From: Jeotgalibaca ciconiae | Lineage (GTDB): Bacteria; Bacillota; Bacilli; Lactobacillales; Aerococcaceae | DNA length: 64,000 nt | Assembly: GCF_003955755.1 (NCBI RefSeq) | Contig: NZ_CP034465.1 | Location: 2,474,001 to 2,538,000, forward strand | Direction of reading: 5' to 3' | Part shown: in pieces, positions 1 through 9,688 of the stretch | How positions within the stretch are numbered: position 1 is the stretch's first letter | Layout: every line of letters starts with the position of its first letter | Made by a program: the position numbers and the translations under genes | The notes under the pieces: generated by a model | Databases searched by the model: none | The model's input: only the letters and a program-made list of their open reading frames with translations | What the model was told of the DNA's origin: nothing

Positions 1-584
1 CGCCTAATGAAACGAAAAAACGTGTAATGGAATTATTGGATATCGTAAATATGCCGGAAGATGCTCTTTATAAGTATGCTCATGAATTTTCTGGTGGGCA
101 AAGACAACGGATTGGCGTGGCGAGAGCTGTTGCAACGAATCCTAAGTTAATCATTGCAGATGAACCAGTTTCTGCTTTGGACTTATCTGTACAAGCACAA
201 GTTTTAAACTTCATGAAACGAATTCAAGAAGAATATAATGTTTCTTATTTATTTATTTCTCACGATTTAGGTGTTGTAAAACATATGTGTGACGACTTAG
301 CGATTATGTATCGTGGGCGCTTTGTTGAATATGGAAATAAAAAAGACATTTATAATAATCCGCAACACATTTATACAAAACGCTTGTTATCAGCGATTCC
401 GACCATTGACCCAATTAATCGTGAAAAGCATAAAGCAGATCGTATCGCGGTTGAAAAAGAATACAATATGAATCAAGAGAAATTTTACAATGAAGATGGA
501 CGGGTTTATGATTTATCCCCTCTGACAGATACGCATAAGGCAGCAATCAAAGTACATGCAAATGCAGTAAAGGAGGGTGAATGA
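1..584 (+). CDS. oppF: Oligopeptide ABC transporter ATP-binding protein OppF (5' end cut by window)
   Basis: This is the C-terminal part of an ATPase that powers peptide import by the OppBC channel at the inner face of the membrane. The reading frame is open from the window edge, so the Walker A motif lies outside. Visible are the ABC signature FSGGQRQRIGVARA, Walker B LIIADEP, the D-loop SALD and the H-loop SHDLGVV, followed by the C-terminal extension typical of Opp/Dpp ATPases (YTKRLLSAIP). It overlaps the next permease gene by 4 bp (ATGA), so translation is probably coupled. OppD presumably lies upstream. DppF is the alternative; the neighbouring lipoprotein and gene order favour Opp. Confidence 0.9.
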   Translation, partial: PNETKKRVMELLDIVNMPEDALYKYAHEFSGGQRQRIGVARAVATNPKLIIADEPVSALDLSVQAQVLNFMKRIQEEYNVSYLFISHDLGVVKHMCDDLAIMYRGRFVEYGNKKDIYNNPQHIYTKRLLSAIPTIDPINREKHKADRIAVEKEYNMNQEKFYNEDGRVYDLSPLTDTHKAAIKVHANAVKEGE

Positions 585-1549
585 TTATGTGGAAAACTAT
601 ATTAAGACGCGTATTACTAATGATTCCACAAATCATTATTCTTAGTCTTTTCGTTTTTCTGATGGCTTCCGCAATGCCAGGTGATCCTTTTACAGGATTA
701 ATTACTCCGGATATGGATCCAGCTACGATTGAAAGACTTCGAGAAGCGGCTGGTTTAAATAATCCGTGGTATATTCGTTATTGGGATTGGATAGTTAATG
801 CGATTCAAGGTGATTTTGGTAAGAGTTTTACTTATAAGATACCAGTATCTGAAGTTATTGGCCAACGTGTTGGTAACACAATCTGGTTATCAATTGTATC
901 CTTAGTTTTTACTTATTTGCTGGCAATTCCTCTTGGAATGTTCGCAGGTAGATATAACGGATCATGGGGAGACAAAGCGATTAGTTTTTATAACTATTTT
1001 AGTTTTGCCATTCCAACATTTGTTTTTGCGTTATTGTTAATTTGGATTTTTGGTTTTAATTTAGGTTGGTTCCCAACAAGAGGAACTGTACAAACAGGAG
1101 TCGCGCCCGGGACTTTCGCATATGTTTGGAGTAGAATCTACCATTTGATTTTACCTGCCTTATCGTACGCCTTATTGGCAACGACCAGTACCATTCAGTA
1201 TTTGCGAACAGGGGTTATTGATGCAAAACAAGAAGACTATGTGAAGACTGCACGTTCAAAAGGCGTTCCTGAGAACAAAGTTTATAACAAACATATTTTC
1301 CGTAATTCTATTTTACCAATCGCTTCCTTTATTGGGTATGACATTACTGGACTTATTGGAGGATCAATTTTTATAGAACGGATTTTCTCATTCCCTGGAA
1401 TGGGACGGTTGTTTATTGATTCACTGCTAGCCCGTGATTACAGTGTCATCACCGCATTAATTCTATTATTTGGATTGACGGCTTTGTTTGGTACTCTATT
1501 ATCTGATATTATCATGAGTATCGTTGATCCACGTATTCGAATTGAGTAG
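581..1549 (+). CDS. oppB: Oligopeptide ABC transporter permease OppB
   Basis: Inner-membrane channel subunit of the peptide importer, paired with OppC. The 322-aa protein has an N-terminal membrane segment, a long extracytoplasmic loop, then a five-helix BPD_transp_1 core. The EAA-type loop that contacts the ATPase is visible near residues 220-245 (ARSKGVPENKVYNKHIFRNS). The start at 581 overlaps the oppF stop and sits 4 nt after AGGAGG. An in-frame ATG at 587 (MWKTILRR) has a 10-nt spacing and is equally plausible. It is the second gene seen in the opp operon, 28 bp before oppC. Confidence 0.92.
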   Translation: MIMWKTILRRVLLMIPQIIILSLFVFLMASAMPGDPFTGLITPDMDPATIERLREAAGLNNPWYIRYWDWIVNAIQGDFGKSFTYKIPVSEVIGQRVGNTIWLSIVSLVFTYLLAIPLGMFAGRYNGSWGDKAISFYNYFSFAIPTFVFALLLIWIFGFNLGWFPTRGTVQTGVAPGTFAYVWSRIYHLILPALSYALLATTSTIQYLRTGVIDAKQEDYVKTARSKGVPENKVYNKHIFRNSILPIASFIGYDITGLIGGSIFIERIFSFPGMGRLFIDSLLARDYSVITALILLFGLTALFGTLLSDIIMSIVDPRIRIE

Positions 1550-1577
1550 CACTTAATAAAGAGAAGGAGGTAATAAA

Positions 1578-2558
1578 ATGTATTCGGAAGAAGACAAAAA
1601 AACTGGGAAAATGGAAGAAGTTGCTTCTGATATTAAAGATTTGGATCATACAGATTCCAATTTAACCACTTTACCAGACACAACAGATGATCAAGGCGCA
1701 GTTATTGGTTTTCAAGTAATTGCCCGTGAATTTAAAAAAGATAAATTAGCCATGTTTTCTTTAGGCTTACTCATCACCTTACTAATCATTATCTTCATAG
1801 GATCATATTTCTTTTTTGATCAAAGTGAAGTAATGAAAGTTCATATCCTAAATCGTTATACAGCTCCTGGTGAACAATACTTTTTAGGAGCAGATGAGGG
1901 TGGACGTGATGTTCTCGGTCAACTATTTATTGGTGCACGTAACTCCATTATTATTGGATTTAGTGTGACTATCGTAACTGGTATAATCGGAATTGGTTTA
2001 GGTATCATTTCTGGTTATTACGGTGGTATTATTGATAACATTATCATGCGTATCGTTGACTTTATTATGGTTTTACCTATTAATATGATTATTATTGTTT
2101 TTGTATCCATGGTTAAAGACTATAACATTTTTACATTTGTTGCGATTATGAGTGCGTTTAGTTGGGTAGGAAAGGCTCGGATTTTCCGAAGTCGCACACT
2201 ATCAGAAGCTAACCGTGATTATGTTAATGCATCGAAGACTCTTGGTACAAGTGACATAAAGATAATGTTCCGTGAAGTAATGCCAAACTTAAGTTCTTTG
2301 ATTATTGTTAACTCAACATTGAACTTTGCAGGAAATATTGGTATCGAGACAGGGCTAAGTTTCCTTGGATTCGGTTTACCGCAGTCAGTTCCAAGTTTAG
2401 GTACGCTTATTGGGTTTGCGACATCCCCAGATGTCATCGAAAATAAAACGTGGGTTTGGTTGCCAGCATCTTTATTAATTTTAGTATTGATGTTGAGTAT
2501 AAACTATGTCGGCCAAGCGTTGCAGCGCGTGGCAGACTCAAAACAAAGATTAGGATAA
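1578..2558 (+). CDS. oppC: Oligopeptide ABC transporter permease OppC
   Basis: Second channel subunit of the peptide importer. The 326-aa protein starts with a charged cytoplasmic tail of about 50 residues, then an N-terminal membrane helix, a short extracellular loop ending in LGADEGGRDVLGQL (typical of OppC/DppC), and the permease core with the ATPase-contact loop ASKTLGTSDIKIMFREVMPN near residues 218-240. A strong GAAGGAGG lies 8 nt before the ATG. It lies between oppB and oppA. Confidence 0.92.
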   Translation: MYSEEDKKTGKMEEVASDIKDLDHTDSNLTTLPDTTDDQGAVIGFQVIAREFKKDKLAMFSLGLLITLLIIIFIGSYFFFDQSEVMKVHILNRYTAPGEQYFLGADEGGRDVLGQLFIGARNSIIIGFSVTIVTGIIGIGLGIISGYYGGIIDNIIMRIVDFIMVLPINMIIIVFVSMVKDYNIFTFVAIMSAFSWVGKARIFRSRTLSEANRDYVNASKTLGTSDIKIMFREVMPNLSSLIIVNSTLNFAGNIGIETGLSFLGFGLPQSVPSLGTLIGFATSPDVIENKTWVWLPASLLILVLMLSINYVGQALQRVADSKQRLG

Positions 2559-2577
2559 GAAAAGGGAGGAATTATGT

Positions 2578-4416
2578 ATGGTGAAGAAAAAATTAGGTTT
2601 AGTTTCTTTAAGTGCATTTGTATTAACTTTGGCAGCTTGCCAAAGCGGCGGTTCTGACACTGTTGGCAGTGATAACGGAACTACTAACGAATCAGCAGTA
2701 GAAGAAAGTGGCGAAGAAACAGCAGGTGTTATTGAATTCGACACTCTGAAAACAAACGATGAGGACTCAATTGAAGGTGGTACGTTAAGATATGCACTTG
2801 TTGCTAGTTCACCTTTCCAAGGAATCTTCAGTCCAGAGTTTTATGAAGATGCTTATGACTCAGAATTAATGGGCTTCACACATGAATCATTATTCTCAGT
2901 TGATGAGAACTTTATGTTGTCACAAGATGGTATGGCAACTTTTGAATTTGATCAAGAAGCAAAAACAATTCATATCACATTAAAAGACGATTTAAAATGG
3001 TCTGATGGCGAGCCATTGACTACAGAAGATGTTCTTTTCTCATATGAAGTAATTGCTAGTCCAGAATACACTGGTGTTCGTTATGGTGCAGACTTCTCTA
3101 ATATCGTTGGTGTTGAAGATTACCATACAGGTGCAGCTGATTCAATTTCAGGTATTAAAATCATTGATGATCAAAACATTACGATTGAATATATCGAAGT
3201 AAACCCTTCTATCTTACAATCAGGTGGTGGTATCTGGGGTTACCCAATGCCAAAACACCAACTTGAAAGTGTTGCAATTGCTGATATGGCAGCTGCTCCA
3301 GAAATCCGTAACAACCCAGTTGGTGCTGGTCCATTCCGCGTAAAATCAATTACTGCTGGGGAATCAGTAGAATTTGAAGCAAATGAGTACTACTGGAAAG
3401 GTGCTCCTAGTTTAGACGGCGTTATCGCTGAAGTTGTTGCACCAGAAACAATCGTTTCAGAAATGCAAAATGGTAACTATGACGTAGCTAAAATGCCTAC
3501 AGACCAATATGATACATATAAAGATTCTGAAAACCTAACATTATTAGGTCGTCAAGAACTTGCTTATACTTACCTAGGATTTAAATTAGGACACTGGGAA
3601 CCAGCTGTAACAGATGAAGATGGTAAGGTAACTGAACCGGCTAAAAACGTATCAAATCCCGATGCAAAAATGGCTGATCCAGAATTACGTAAAGCAATGG
3701 CTTACGCAATCGACAATAACGCTATTGCAACAACTTTCTATCAAGGACTACGTGAGAATGCAAAAGCTATGATTCCACCAGTGTTTGCAGACTTTGTTAA
3801 CGAAGACATCGAAGGATTCTACTATGATCCTGAACTAGCAGCATCTATTTTGGATGAAGCTGGCTATGTTGATACTAATGAAGATGGTTTCCGTGAAACG
3901 CCAGAAGGAGAAGAGTTAGTTATTAACTTTGCTTCTATGTCTGGTGGAGCAACTGCAGAGCCGATTGCACAATACTACATCCAAGAGTGGGAAAACATTG
4001 GACTGAAAGTTCAACTTGCAACTGGACGTCTCATTGAATTCCAAGCATTCTACGATATGTTAGAAGCTGACGATGAGCAAATTGATATTTACCAAGGCGC
4101 TTGGGGAACTGGACATGATCCAAACCCAACAGGACTATATGGTAAAGATGCATCATTTAACTACGCTCGTTACGTAAATGACGAAAACGAAGCAATCTTG
4201 GCTAAGATTAACTCTGAAGCATCATTTGATCCAGAGTACAAGTTTGAAGCATTCCGTGAATGGCAACAACATATGTTTGATAATGTTCCAATTATTCCTA
4301 CACTATGGCGTTCAGAAGTCTTCGCAGTTAACAACCGTGTGAAAGGCTATGACATTACTTATGGAACAACTGATGGTTGGGAAGCTGTAGAATTAACTTC
4401 AGAAACAGCATACTAA
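2578..4416 (+). CDS. oppA: Oligopeptide-binding lipoprotein OppA
   Basis: Extracellular substrate-binding lipoprotein (SBP_bac_5 family) that captures peptides and delivers them to OppBC. The 612-aa precursor has a lysine-rich n-region, a hydrophobic h-region and the lipobox LAAC with Cys20 as the expected lipidated residue. A Ser/Gly/Thr/Glu-rich linker follows, then the binding fold with the family motif LKDDLKWSDGEPLTTEDVLFS (residues about 138-158). The ATG at 2578 follows GGGAGG; an ATG at 2574 is in another frame. It is the last gene of the operon and is followed by a strong terminator. Which peptides it binds cannot be read from the sequence. Confidence 0.92.
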   Translation: MVKKKLGLVSLSAFVLTLAACQSGGSDTVGSDNGTTNESAVEESGEETAGVIEFDTLKTNDEDSIEGGTLRYALVASSPFQGIFSPEFYEDAYDSELMGFTHESLFSVDENFMLSQDGMATFEFDQEAKTIHITLKDDLKWSDGEPLTTEDVLFSYEVIASPEYTGVRYGADFSNIVGVEDYHTGAADSISGIKIIDDQNITIEYIEVNPSILQSGGGIWGYPMPKHQLESVAIADMAAAPEIRNNPVGAGPFRVKSITAGESVEFEANEYYWKGAPSLDGVIAEVVAPETIVSEMQNGNYDVAKMPTDQYDTYKDSENLTLLGRQELAYTYLGFKLGHWEPAVTDEDGKVTEPAKNVSNPDAKMADPELRKAMAYAIDNNAIATTFYQGLRENAKAMIPPVFADFVNEDIEGFYYDPELAASILDEAGYVDTNEDGFRETPEGEELVINFASMSGGATAEPIAQYYIQEWENIGLKVQLATGRLIEFQAFYDMLEADDEQIDIYQGAWGTGHDPNPTGLYGKDASFNYARYVNDENEAILAKINSEASFDPEYKFEAFREWQQHMFDNVPIIPTLWRSEVFAVNNRVKGYDITYGTTDGWEAVELTSETAY

Positions 4417-4435
4417 TCGAATTGTTTAATTACTT

Positions 4436-4467
4436 GAAAGAGCTGAGTTTTCTCAGCTCTTTCTTTT
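4436..4467 (+). terminator. Rho-independent terminator of the opp operon
   Basis: Twelve-bp perfect stem (GAAAGAGCTGAG with its complement), TTTT loop and a short T-rich tail, 20 bp after the oppA stop. Confidence 0.88.
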
Positions 4468-4513
4468 CGTTTTTAAAAGTAAGATTGAAGATGCAGGAAG
4501 CTTGTTTTTAGCG

Positions 4514-4519
4514 TATAAT
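4514..4519 (+). promoter_or_regulatory. Candidate -10 box upstream of rnc
   Basis: A perfect TATAAT lies 37 bp before the rnc start and behind the opp terminator, which is where a promoter for the rnc-smc group is expected. No good -35 hexamer is seen at 16-18 nt upstream, so this is a weak call. Confidence 0.35.
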
Positions 4520-4556
4520 GTGAGGGTATGGATATTCTTTTGGAAGGAGGATCATA

Positions 4557-5249
4557 ATGGAAGAAATAAAAGATATTATTAAAAAGCACTATCAGATTGT
4601 TTTTGATAATGAGGATTTGTTATTGGAAGCATTCACTCATTCATCATATGTGAATGAGCATCGTCAATTAAATTTAAAACATAACGAAAGAATCGAATTT
4701 TTAGGAGATGCTGTGCTAGAAGTTGTTGTGTCAGAATTCTTGTTCCACCAATATCCGGAATGGAACGAAGGAAAATTAACGAGACTTCGTGCACAAATTG
4801 TTTGCGAACCTAGTTTAGCTGCATTTGCTAAAGAGTGCAGTTTTGATCAGTATATTCGTTTAGGGAAAGGTGAAGAACGAATGAATGGTCGACACCGCCC
4901 CGCATTGCTTTGTGATTTATTCGAGGCATTTATCGGAGCACTTTTTCTAGATAAAGGAATGGAAGCAGCGAAAAAATTCATTTATCAAGTTGTGTTGCCA
5001 AAAATCAAAGAGGATGCTTTTTCACATGCGATGGATTACAAGACATTGCTTCAAGAGGAACTTCAAAAAGATGGAGATATTCAGATTCAGTACCGAACAG
5101 TACTTGAAGAAGGACCTTCTCATGCAAAAAGTTTTGAAATAGAAGTTTATGCGAATGATAAATTACTTGGTACAGGGAAAGGTACAAGCAAAAAGAGTGC
5201 TGAACAAAATGCAGCACAAATGGCTTTGAAGAAAATAGTAAAAAAATAA
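4557..5249 (+). CDS. rnc: Ribonuclease III
   Basis: Double-strand-specific endoribonuclease that matures rRNA precursors and cleaves structured mRNAs. The 230-aa length is normal. The RNase III signature HNERIEFLGDAVLE (residues 42-55) carries E47 and D51, and the second acidic pair is D120 and E123 in LCDLFEAFIGA. A dsRNA-binding domain occupies about residues 157-229. A GGAAGGAGG lies 7 nt before the ATG. It is the first gene of the conserved rnc-smc cluster. Confidence 0.96.
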   Translation: MEEIKDIIKKHYQIVFDNEDLLLEAFTHSSYVNEHRQLNLKHNERIEFLGDAVLEVVVSEFLFHQYPEWNEGKLTRLRAQIVCEPSLAAFAKECSFDQYIRLGKGEERMNGRHRPALLCDLFEAFIGALFLDKGMEAAKKFIYQVVLPKIKEDAFSHAMDYKTLLQEELQKDGDIQIQYRTVLEEGPSHAKSFEIEVYANDKLLGTGKGTSKKSAEQNAAQMALKKIVKK

Positions 5250-5271
5250 GTTTCGAGAAAGGATGTTTTGT

Positions 5272-8200
5272 TTGCATCTCGAAAGAATTGAAATGACAGG
5301 GTTTAAGTCTTTTGCTGATAAGACGGTTATTGAATTTGATAAAGGCGTGACAGCCATTGTTGGACCTAATGGAAGTGGTAAGAGCAATCTTTCTGAAGCA
5401 GTCCGCTGGGTACTAGGAGAACAGTCTGCGCGTAATTTGCGCGGGAAAAAAATGAATGATATTGTGTTTTCAGGTTCTCAATCTAGAAAACCAATCAATA
5501 TTGCTGAAGTAACACTTGTTCTAAACAATGAGGATCATTCTCTTCCAATTGATTTTACGGAAGTGAGTCTGACTCGTAGAATTAATCGTAATGGTGATAG
5601 TGATTGCTTTATCAATAAAAAACCATGTCGCTTAAAAGATATCACGGACTTATTAATGGATTCGGGTATTGGAAAAGATTCTTTCTCAATGATATCTCAA
5701 GGGAAAGTGGAACAGATTTTTCAAAATAAACCCGAAGAACGCAGATCGATTTTTGAAGATGCTGCTGGAATCGCAAAGTATAAAAACCGAAAAGGAAATG
5801 CGGAAAAAAAATTAGGGGATACCCAAGAGCATTTAAACCGTGTAGAAGATATTTTACATGAAATTACGAATCAATTAGAGCCGTTAAAAAAACAAAGAGA
5901 CACTGCATTATTATACAGGGAAAAGAAAATGGAATTAAGTAATATTGAAATAGCTTTAATAGCAGTAGAAATCGAAACCCTGAATGAACAATGGCAATTA
6001 GGTAAAAAAGATATCCAGCATTATGAAGAGCAAATTGAATCTTTAGAAAAACAACAAAGCATTCTCCAAAATGAACTTTCAGAATTAAAGAAACTGGCAG
6101 TGGTTGAGAATGAAGAACTGGACACTCTCCAGGAACAATATGTTAGCATTGTACGAAAACTGGAGCAGTTAGAAGGTCAGAAAAACATATTAGATCAAAG
6201 AGCTGATTTCTCTGCTAAAAATAAAGAAGAGCAAGAAAGAATCTTATCTGAAAAGAAACAGTTGATTGAAAAAGAAACAAAGAAATTAATTACTTTACGT
6301 TCTGACAACAAACAGAAACAAGTAGAAAGAAAAGAATTAGAAAATAAAATAAACGAATTAAAAGAGAAAGTCAAACAACTTTCAATCGATAAAAATGAAC
6401 AAATCCAGCAATTGAGAGATCGATATATTGAAAAATTACAAGATCAATCCGCAAATAAAAATACAATTTTACAACTAGAAAAAGATTTTGCTCAAACAAC
6501 TGAAAAAAGCACGGGATTAAAAAGTAAAATTGATGAGTACGAGCGAGTGGTATCCAGTACAAAAGAAAGCGTGGACGTGACGAATCAACAACTGCAGCAA
6601 ATAAAAACACAAATTGCTGACTATCAGGAAGAACAAAGCATTCAATCGGTTGCTCTTGAATCAAATGAAGCAAGTTTGAAAAAAAATAATGAAGAATTGT
6701 TGACTCTTTCTAGAGCATTGCAACAAGCTGAGGCTAGAAAAGAAAGCCAGCAAGAACTAGAAGACAGTTACGCCAGCTACTATCAAGGTGTTAAAGAAAT
6801 TTTAAAGAGAAAATCGCATATCACAGGCATACGCGGTCCAGTGGGCGAGTTATTTCAAGTACCTGATCAATTTACATTGGCAATTGATACAGCGCTGGGA
6901 AGCAGCATTCAAAATATCGTCGTGGATGATACAGAGGCAGCTTCTAAATGCATTTCGATTTTAAAAAGAAATCGATTAGGTAGAGCGACTTTCTTGCCAT
7001 TAACGGTTATAAAATCAAGAAATATTCCTAGCTACCTTACCCATGAATTGCAAACTGTTCAAGGATTCATTGGAATTGGATCTGACCTCATCAATTATTC
7101 AGACGAGTATACATCAATTGCGGAAAATCTTCTCGGCACAACCATCATTGCGGAAACTTTGTATGCTGGTCTAGAGATTGCTAAAAAAATAGACAATCGA
7201 TATCGTATTGTCTCCCTTGAAGGCGATGTAATTCATGCTGGAGGTTCTATGACTGGTGGAGCGACAAAAAAACAACAAGGCAGTTCCGTTTTTAGTCGTA
7301 AAAACAATATACAGAAATTAACGGTTTATATTGAAGAACAGACACTTGCCTATCAAAAGCTAGAGAAAGAGTGTCAAGAAAAGCAAAAACAAGTAATCCA
7401 ATTACGCTCACGAAAAGAATTTTTACAACAAGAATTGAGTAAATTGGGATTTGAGTTAGAAGGCTTAGCAAACACAAAGGCGCGTGAAGAAGCAAAACTG
7501 CAGGAATTACAAGAAGAATTATTATCCGGTAAATATGAACAAAAAGATCTTTCAACCAGTACACGTGAGATGGAAGCAGAGTTGCAAAAAGCGAGAAAAT
7601 TAAGAGATACTCTGAATTCAGAGATTGTTCGTTTGAAACAACATATGACCGACTCCACTTTAAATGAAGAAGAACGACAAAAACTGTTACAAACCATCCA
7701 AAATGAATTACAGCAGCATCAACAGAATTTAGCAGTATTGCAAGAGCAAGAGAAACAGTTGCGACGTGATATCCAAAGTTCTAAAGAAATTGTTGAGACG
7801 GAAACCAATACAGTGGATGCTATCCAAGCTAGCATTGATGAAGCCTTGAAGTTAGAAAACACGGAATTTCAATCAATTGATGAAATCAACGAGCAGTTAA
7901 AAATTGGTAAAAAAGAGAAGATTACTTTTAATGAATTATTAAATGAAAAACGCAAAAACAAAAAGCAAAGAGATCAAAAAATAGAAATAAAAAATGAGAA
8001 ACTGCAAGAAATGAACCGGACATTAAAGATGTCATGGGAAGAACTGGCTAAATTAGAAAGTAGTTCAGGTCGTTTTGAAGTTGCGATTGATCATCATTTG
8101 AACCGTTTAAATGAAGAATATGAATTAACTTATGAAGCAGCTAAAGAAGAATATTCTTTGACGATTTCAATTGAAGAGTCCTCATCTTTAGTAAAAAAAT

Positions 8201-8835
8201 TAAAAAATGAGATTAATCAACTCGGACCAATTAATCTAACAGCAATCGAAGAATACGAGCGTATTTTTGAAAGATATGAGTTTTTATCTGGACAAGAGGC
8301 AGATTTATTGGAAGCAAAATTGACACTTCTTCAAGCAATGGAAGAGATTGATGAGGAAGTTTCTCAGCGATTTGAAAAAACATTCCAATTAATAAAAAAA
8401 CAATTCGAACAAACTTTTCCACGATTATTTGGTGGTGGAAAGGCGACTATTGAGCTGACAGATCCGGCAAATTTATTGGAAACAGGAATTGAAATTATTG
8501 CGCAGCCACCTGGGAAAAAGTTACAACAGCTCAGCTTGCTGTCGGGTGGAGAAAAAGCCTTTACGGCTATTGCCTTGCTTTTTTCTATTATTGAAGTTTC
8601 ACCTGTTCCCTTTTGTATATTGGATGAGGTAGAAGCTGCGTTGGATGAAGCGAATGTGGTTCGCTTTGGGAAGTATTTAACGTCATTTGAGAGCCAAACG
8701 CAATTCATTGTTATTACACATAGAAAAGGTACAATGGAAGAAGCAGACGTACTTTATGGGGTAACCATGCAAGATTCAGGTGTATCCCGCTTAGCTTCTG
8801 TTAAGTTTAATGAAGAGGAAGATTTAATACAATAA
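5272..8835 (+). CDS. smc: Chromosome partition protein SMC
   Basis: Condensin ATPase that organises and segregates the nucleoid with ScpA/ScpB. Walker A GPNGSGKS lies at residues 31-38. Long coiled coils at about 170-510 and 660-1010 flank a hinge at about 516-640. The C-terminal head has the signature LSGGEKAF near 1090 and Walker B CILDEVEAALDE near 1115. I chose TTG at 5272 (MHLERIEMTGFKSFADKT) because AAAGGA lies 8 nt upstream and it matches the usual N-terminus. The in-frame ATG at 5263 overlaps that SD. Length is 1187 aa, normal for SMC. It lies 22 bp after rnc. Confidence 0.95.
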   Translation: MHLERIEMTGFKSFADKTVIEFDKGVTAIVGPNGSGKSNLSEAVRWVLGEQSARNLRGKKMNDIVFSGSQSRKPINIAEVTLVLNNEDHSLPIDFTEVSLTRRINRNGDSDCFINKKPCRLKDITDLLMDSGIGKDSFSMISQGKVEQIFQNKPEERRSIFEDAAGIAKYKNRKGNAEKKLGDTQEHLNRVEDILHEITNQLEPLKKQRDTALLYREKKMELSNIEIALIAVEIETLNEQWQLGKKDIQHYEEQIESLEKQQSILQNELSELKKLAVVENEELDTLQEQYVSIVRKLEQLEGQKNILDQRADFSAKNKEEQERILSEKKQLIEKETKKLITLRSDNKQKQVERKELENKINELKEKVKQLSIDKNEQIQQLRDRYIEKLQDQSANKNTILQLEKDFAQTTEKSTGLKSKIDEYERVVSSTKESVDVTNQQLQQIKTQIADYQEEQSIQSVALESNEASLKKNNEELLTLSRALQQAEARKESQQELEDSYASYYQGVKEILKRKSHITGIRGPVGELFQVPDQFTLAIDTALGSSIQNIVVDDTEAASKCISILKRNRLGRATFLPLTVIKSRNIPSYLTHELQTVQGFIGIGSDLINYSDEYTSIAENLLGTTIIAETLYAGLEIAKKIDNRYRIVSLEGDVIHAGGSMTGGATKKQQGSSVFSRKNNIQKLTVYIEEQTLAYQKLEKECQEKQKQVIQLRSRKEFLQQELSKLGFELEGLANTKAREEAKLQELQEELLSGKYEQKDLSTSTREMEAELQKARKLRDTLNSEIVRLKQHMTDSTLNEEERQKLLQTIQNELQQHQQNLAVLQEQEKQLRRDIQSSKEIVETETNTVDAIQASIDEALKLENTEFQSIDEINEQLKIGKKEKITFNELLNEKRKNKKQRDQKIEIKNEKLQEMNRTLKMSWEELAKLESSSGRFEVAIDHHLNRLNEEYELTYEAAKEEYSLTISIEESSSLVKKLKNEINQLGPINLTAIEEYERIFERYEFLSGQEADLLEAKLTLLQAMEEIDEEVSQRFEKTFQLIKKQFEQTFPRLFGGGKATIELTDPANLLETGIEIIAQPPGKKLQQLSLLSGGEKAFTAIALLFSIIEVSPVPFCILDEVEAALDEANVVRFGKYLTSFESQTQFIVITHRKGTMEEADVLYGVTMQDSGVSRLASVKFNEEEDLIQ

Positions 8836-8853
8836 AGTAGAGGAGAACGATGC

Positions 8854-9663
8854 ATGATAAAGTTGATTGCTCTGGATTTGGATGGAACATTATTGAATTC
8901 AGAAAAGAAGATTAGTGAAGGAAACAAAAACGCTATTCAATTAGCAAAAGAAAAAGGCGTGAAAGTCGTTCTCTGTTCCGGCAGGCCGCTAAAAGGAATC
9001 AAACGTTATTTAGAAGAGTTAAACTTATTGGATGAGGGTGATTTTTCTATTACTTATAATGGCGGACTCGTTCAAAAAAATAAGACATCAGAAATCGTAT
9101 CACAAAAAACTTTGTCTTATCACCAAATTCAAGAATTATATGAACTGAGCCAGCAATTAAATATACCTATGAATATGTTAGACTTAGAGTATGTATATGA
9201 ACCCGCATATCCAAAAAATCGGGAGTCGCTTTATCCGAGCTTAATGAGTGCAAGCTTACCGTTTGTAAAAAAAGACATTAATTCTTTTAAAGAGGCTCAT
9301 CAATTTAATAAAGTTGTTTATTGTACACCACCAGATGTGTTGGATGATGCCATTGCCAAAATACCATCTGCTTACTTTGAGAAGTACTCAATGATGAAAT
9401 CCCGTCCATTACTTTTTGAAATTATGCATCCTGAAGTGAATAAAGGAAAAGGCATTGATTCGTTGTGTAACATACTAGGCTATACAAAAGATGAAGTGAT
9501 GGCTTGTGGCGATGAAGAAAATGATCTGGCAATGCTTGAATATGCTGGTACAGCTGTCGTAATGGAAAACGCCAGAGATGAAGTGAAAGAGTATGCATCT
9601 TTTGTAACGAAAACAAACGATGAAGACGGAGTTGCACATGCAATCCAACAATTTGTTTTATAA
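8854..9663 (+). CDS. HAD-superfamily Cof-type sugar phosphatase
   Basis: Probable cytoplasmic phosphatase of the Cof/YidA family (HAD subclass IIB), usually active on sugar phosphates; the substrate is not predictable. Motif I DLDGTLLN (residues 8-15) supplies the nucleophilic and acid-base aspartates. Motif II is in VVLCSGRP, and motifs III/IV are K...GDEENDLAML near residue 210-225. The 269-aa length is typical. The SD AGAGGAGA precedes the ATG. Its position between smc and ftsY is common in Lactobacillales. Confidence 0.9.
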   Translation: MIKLIALDLDGTLLNSEKKISEGNKNAIQLAKEKGVKVVLCSGRPLKGIKRYLEELNLLDEGDFSITYNGGLVQKNKTSEIVSQKTLSYHQIQELYELSQQLNIPMNMLDLEYVYEPAYPKNRESLYPSLMSASLPFVKKDINSFKEAHQFNKVVYCTPPDVLDDAIAKIPSAYFEKYSMMKSRPLLFEIMHPEVNKGKGIDSLCNILGYTKDEVMACGDEENDLAMLEYAGTAVVMENARDEVKEYASFVTKTNDEDGVAHAIQQFVL

Positions 9664-9688
9664 AATTCAGAAATAAGGGTGTGATGAT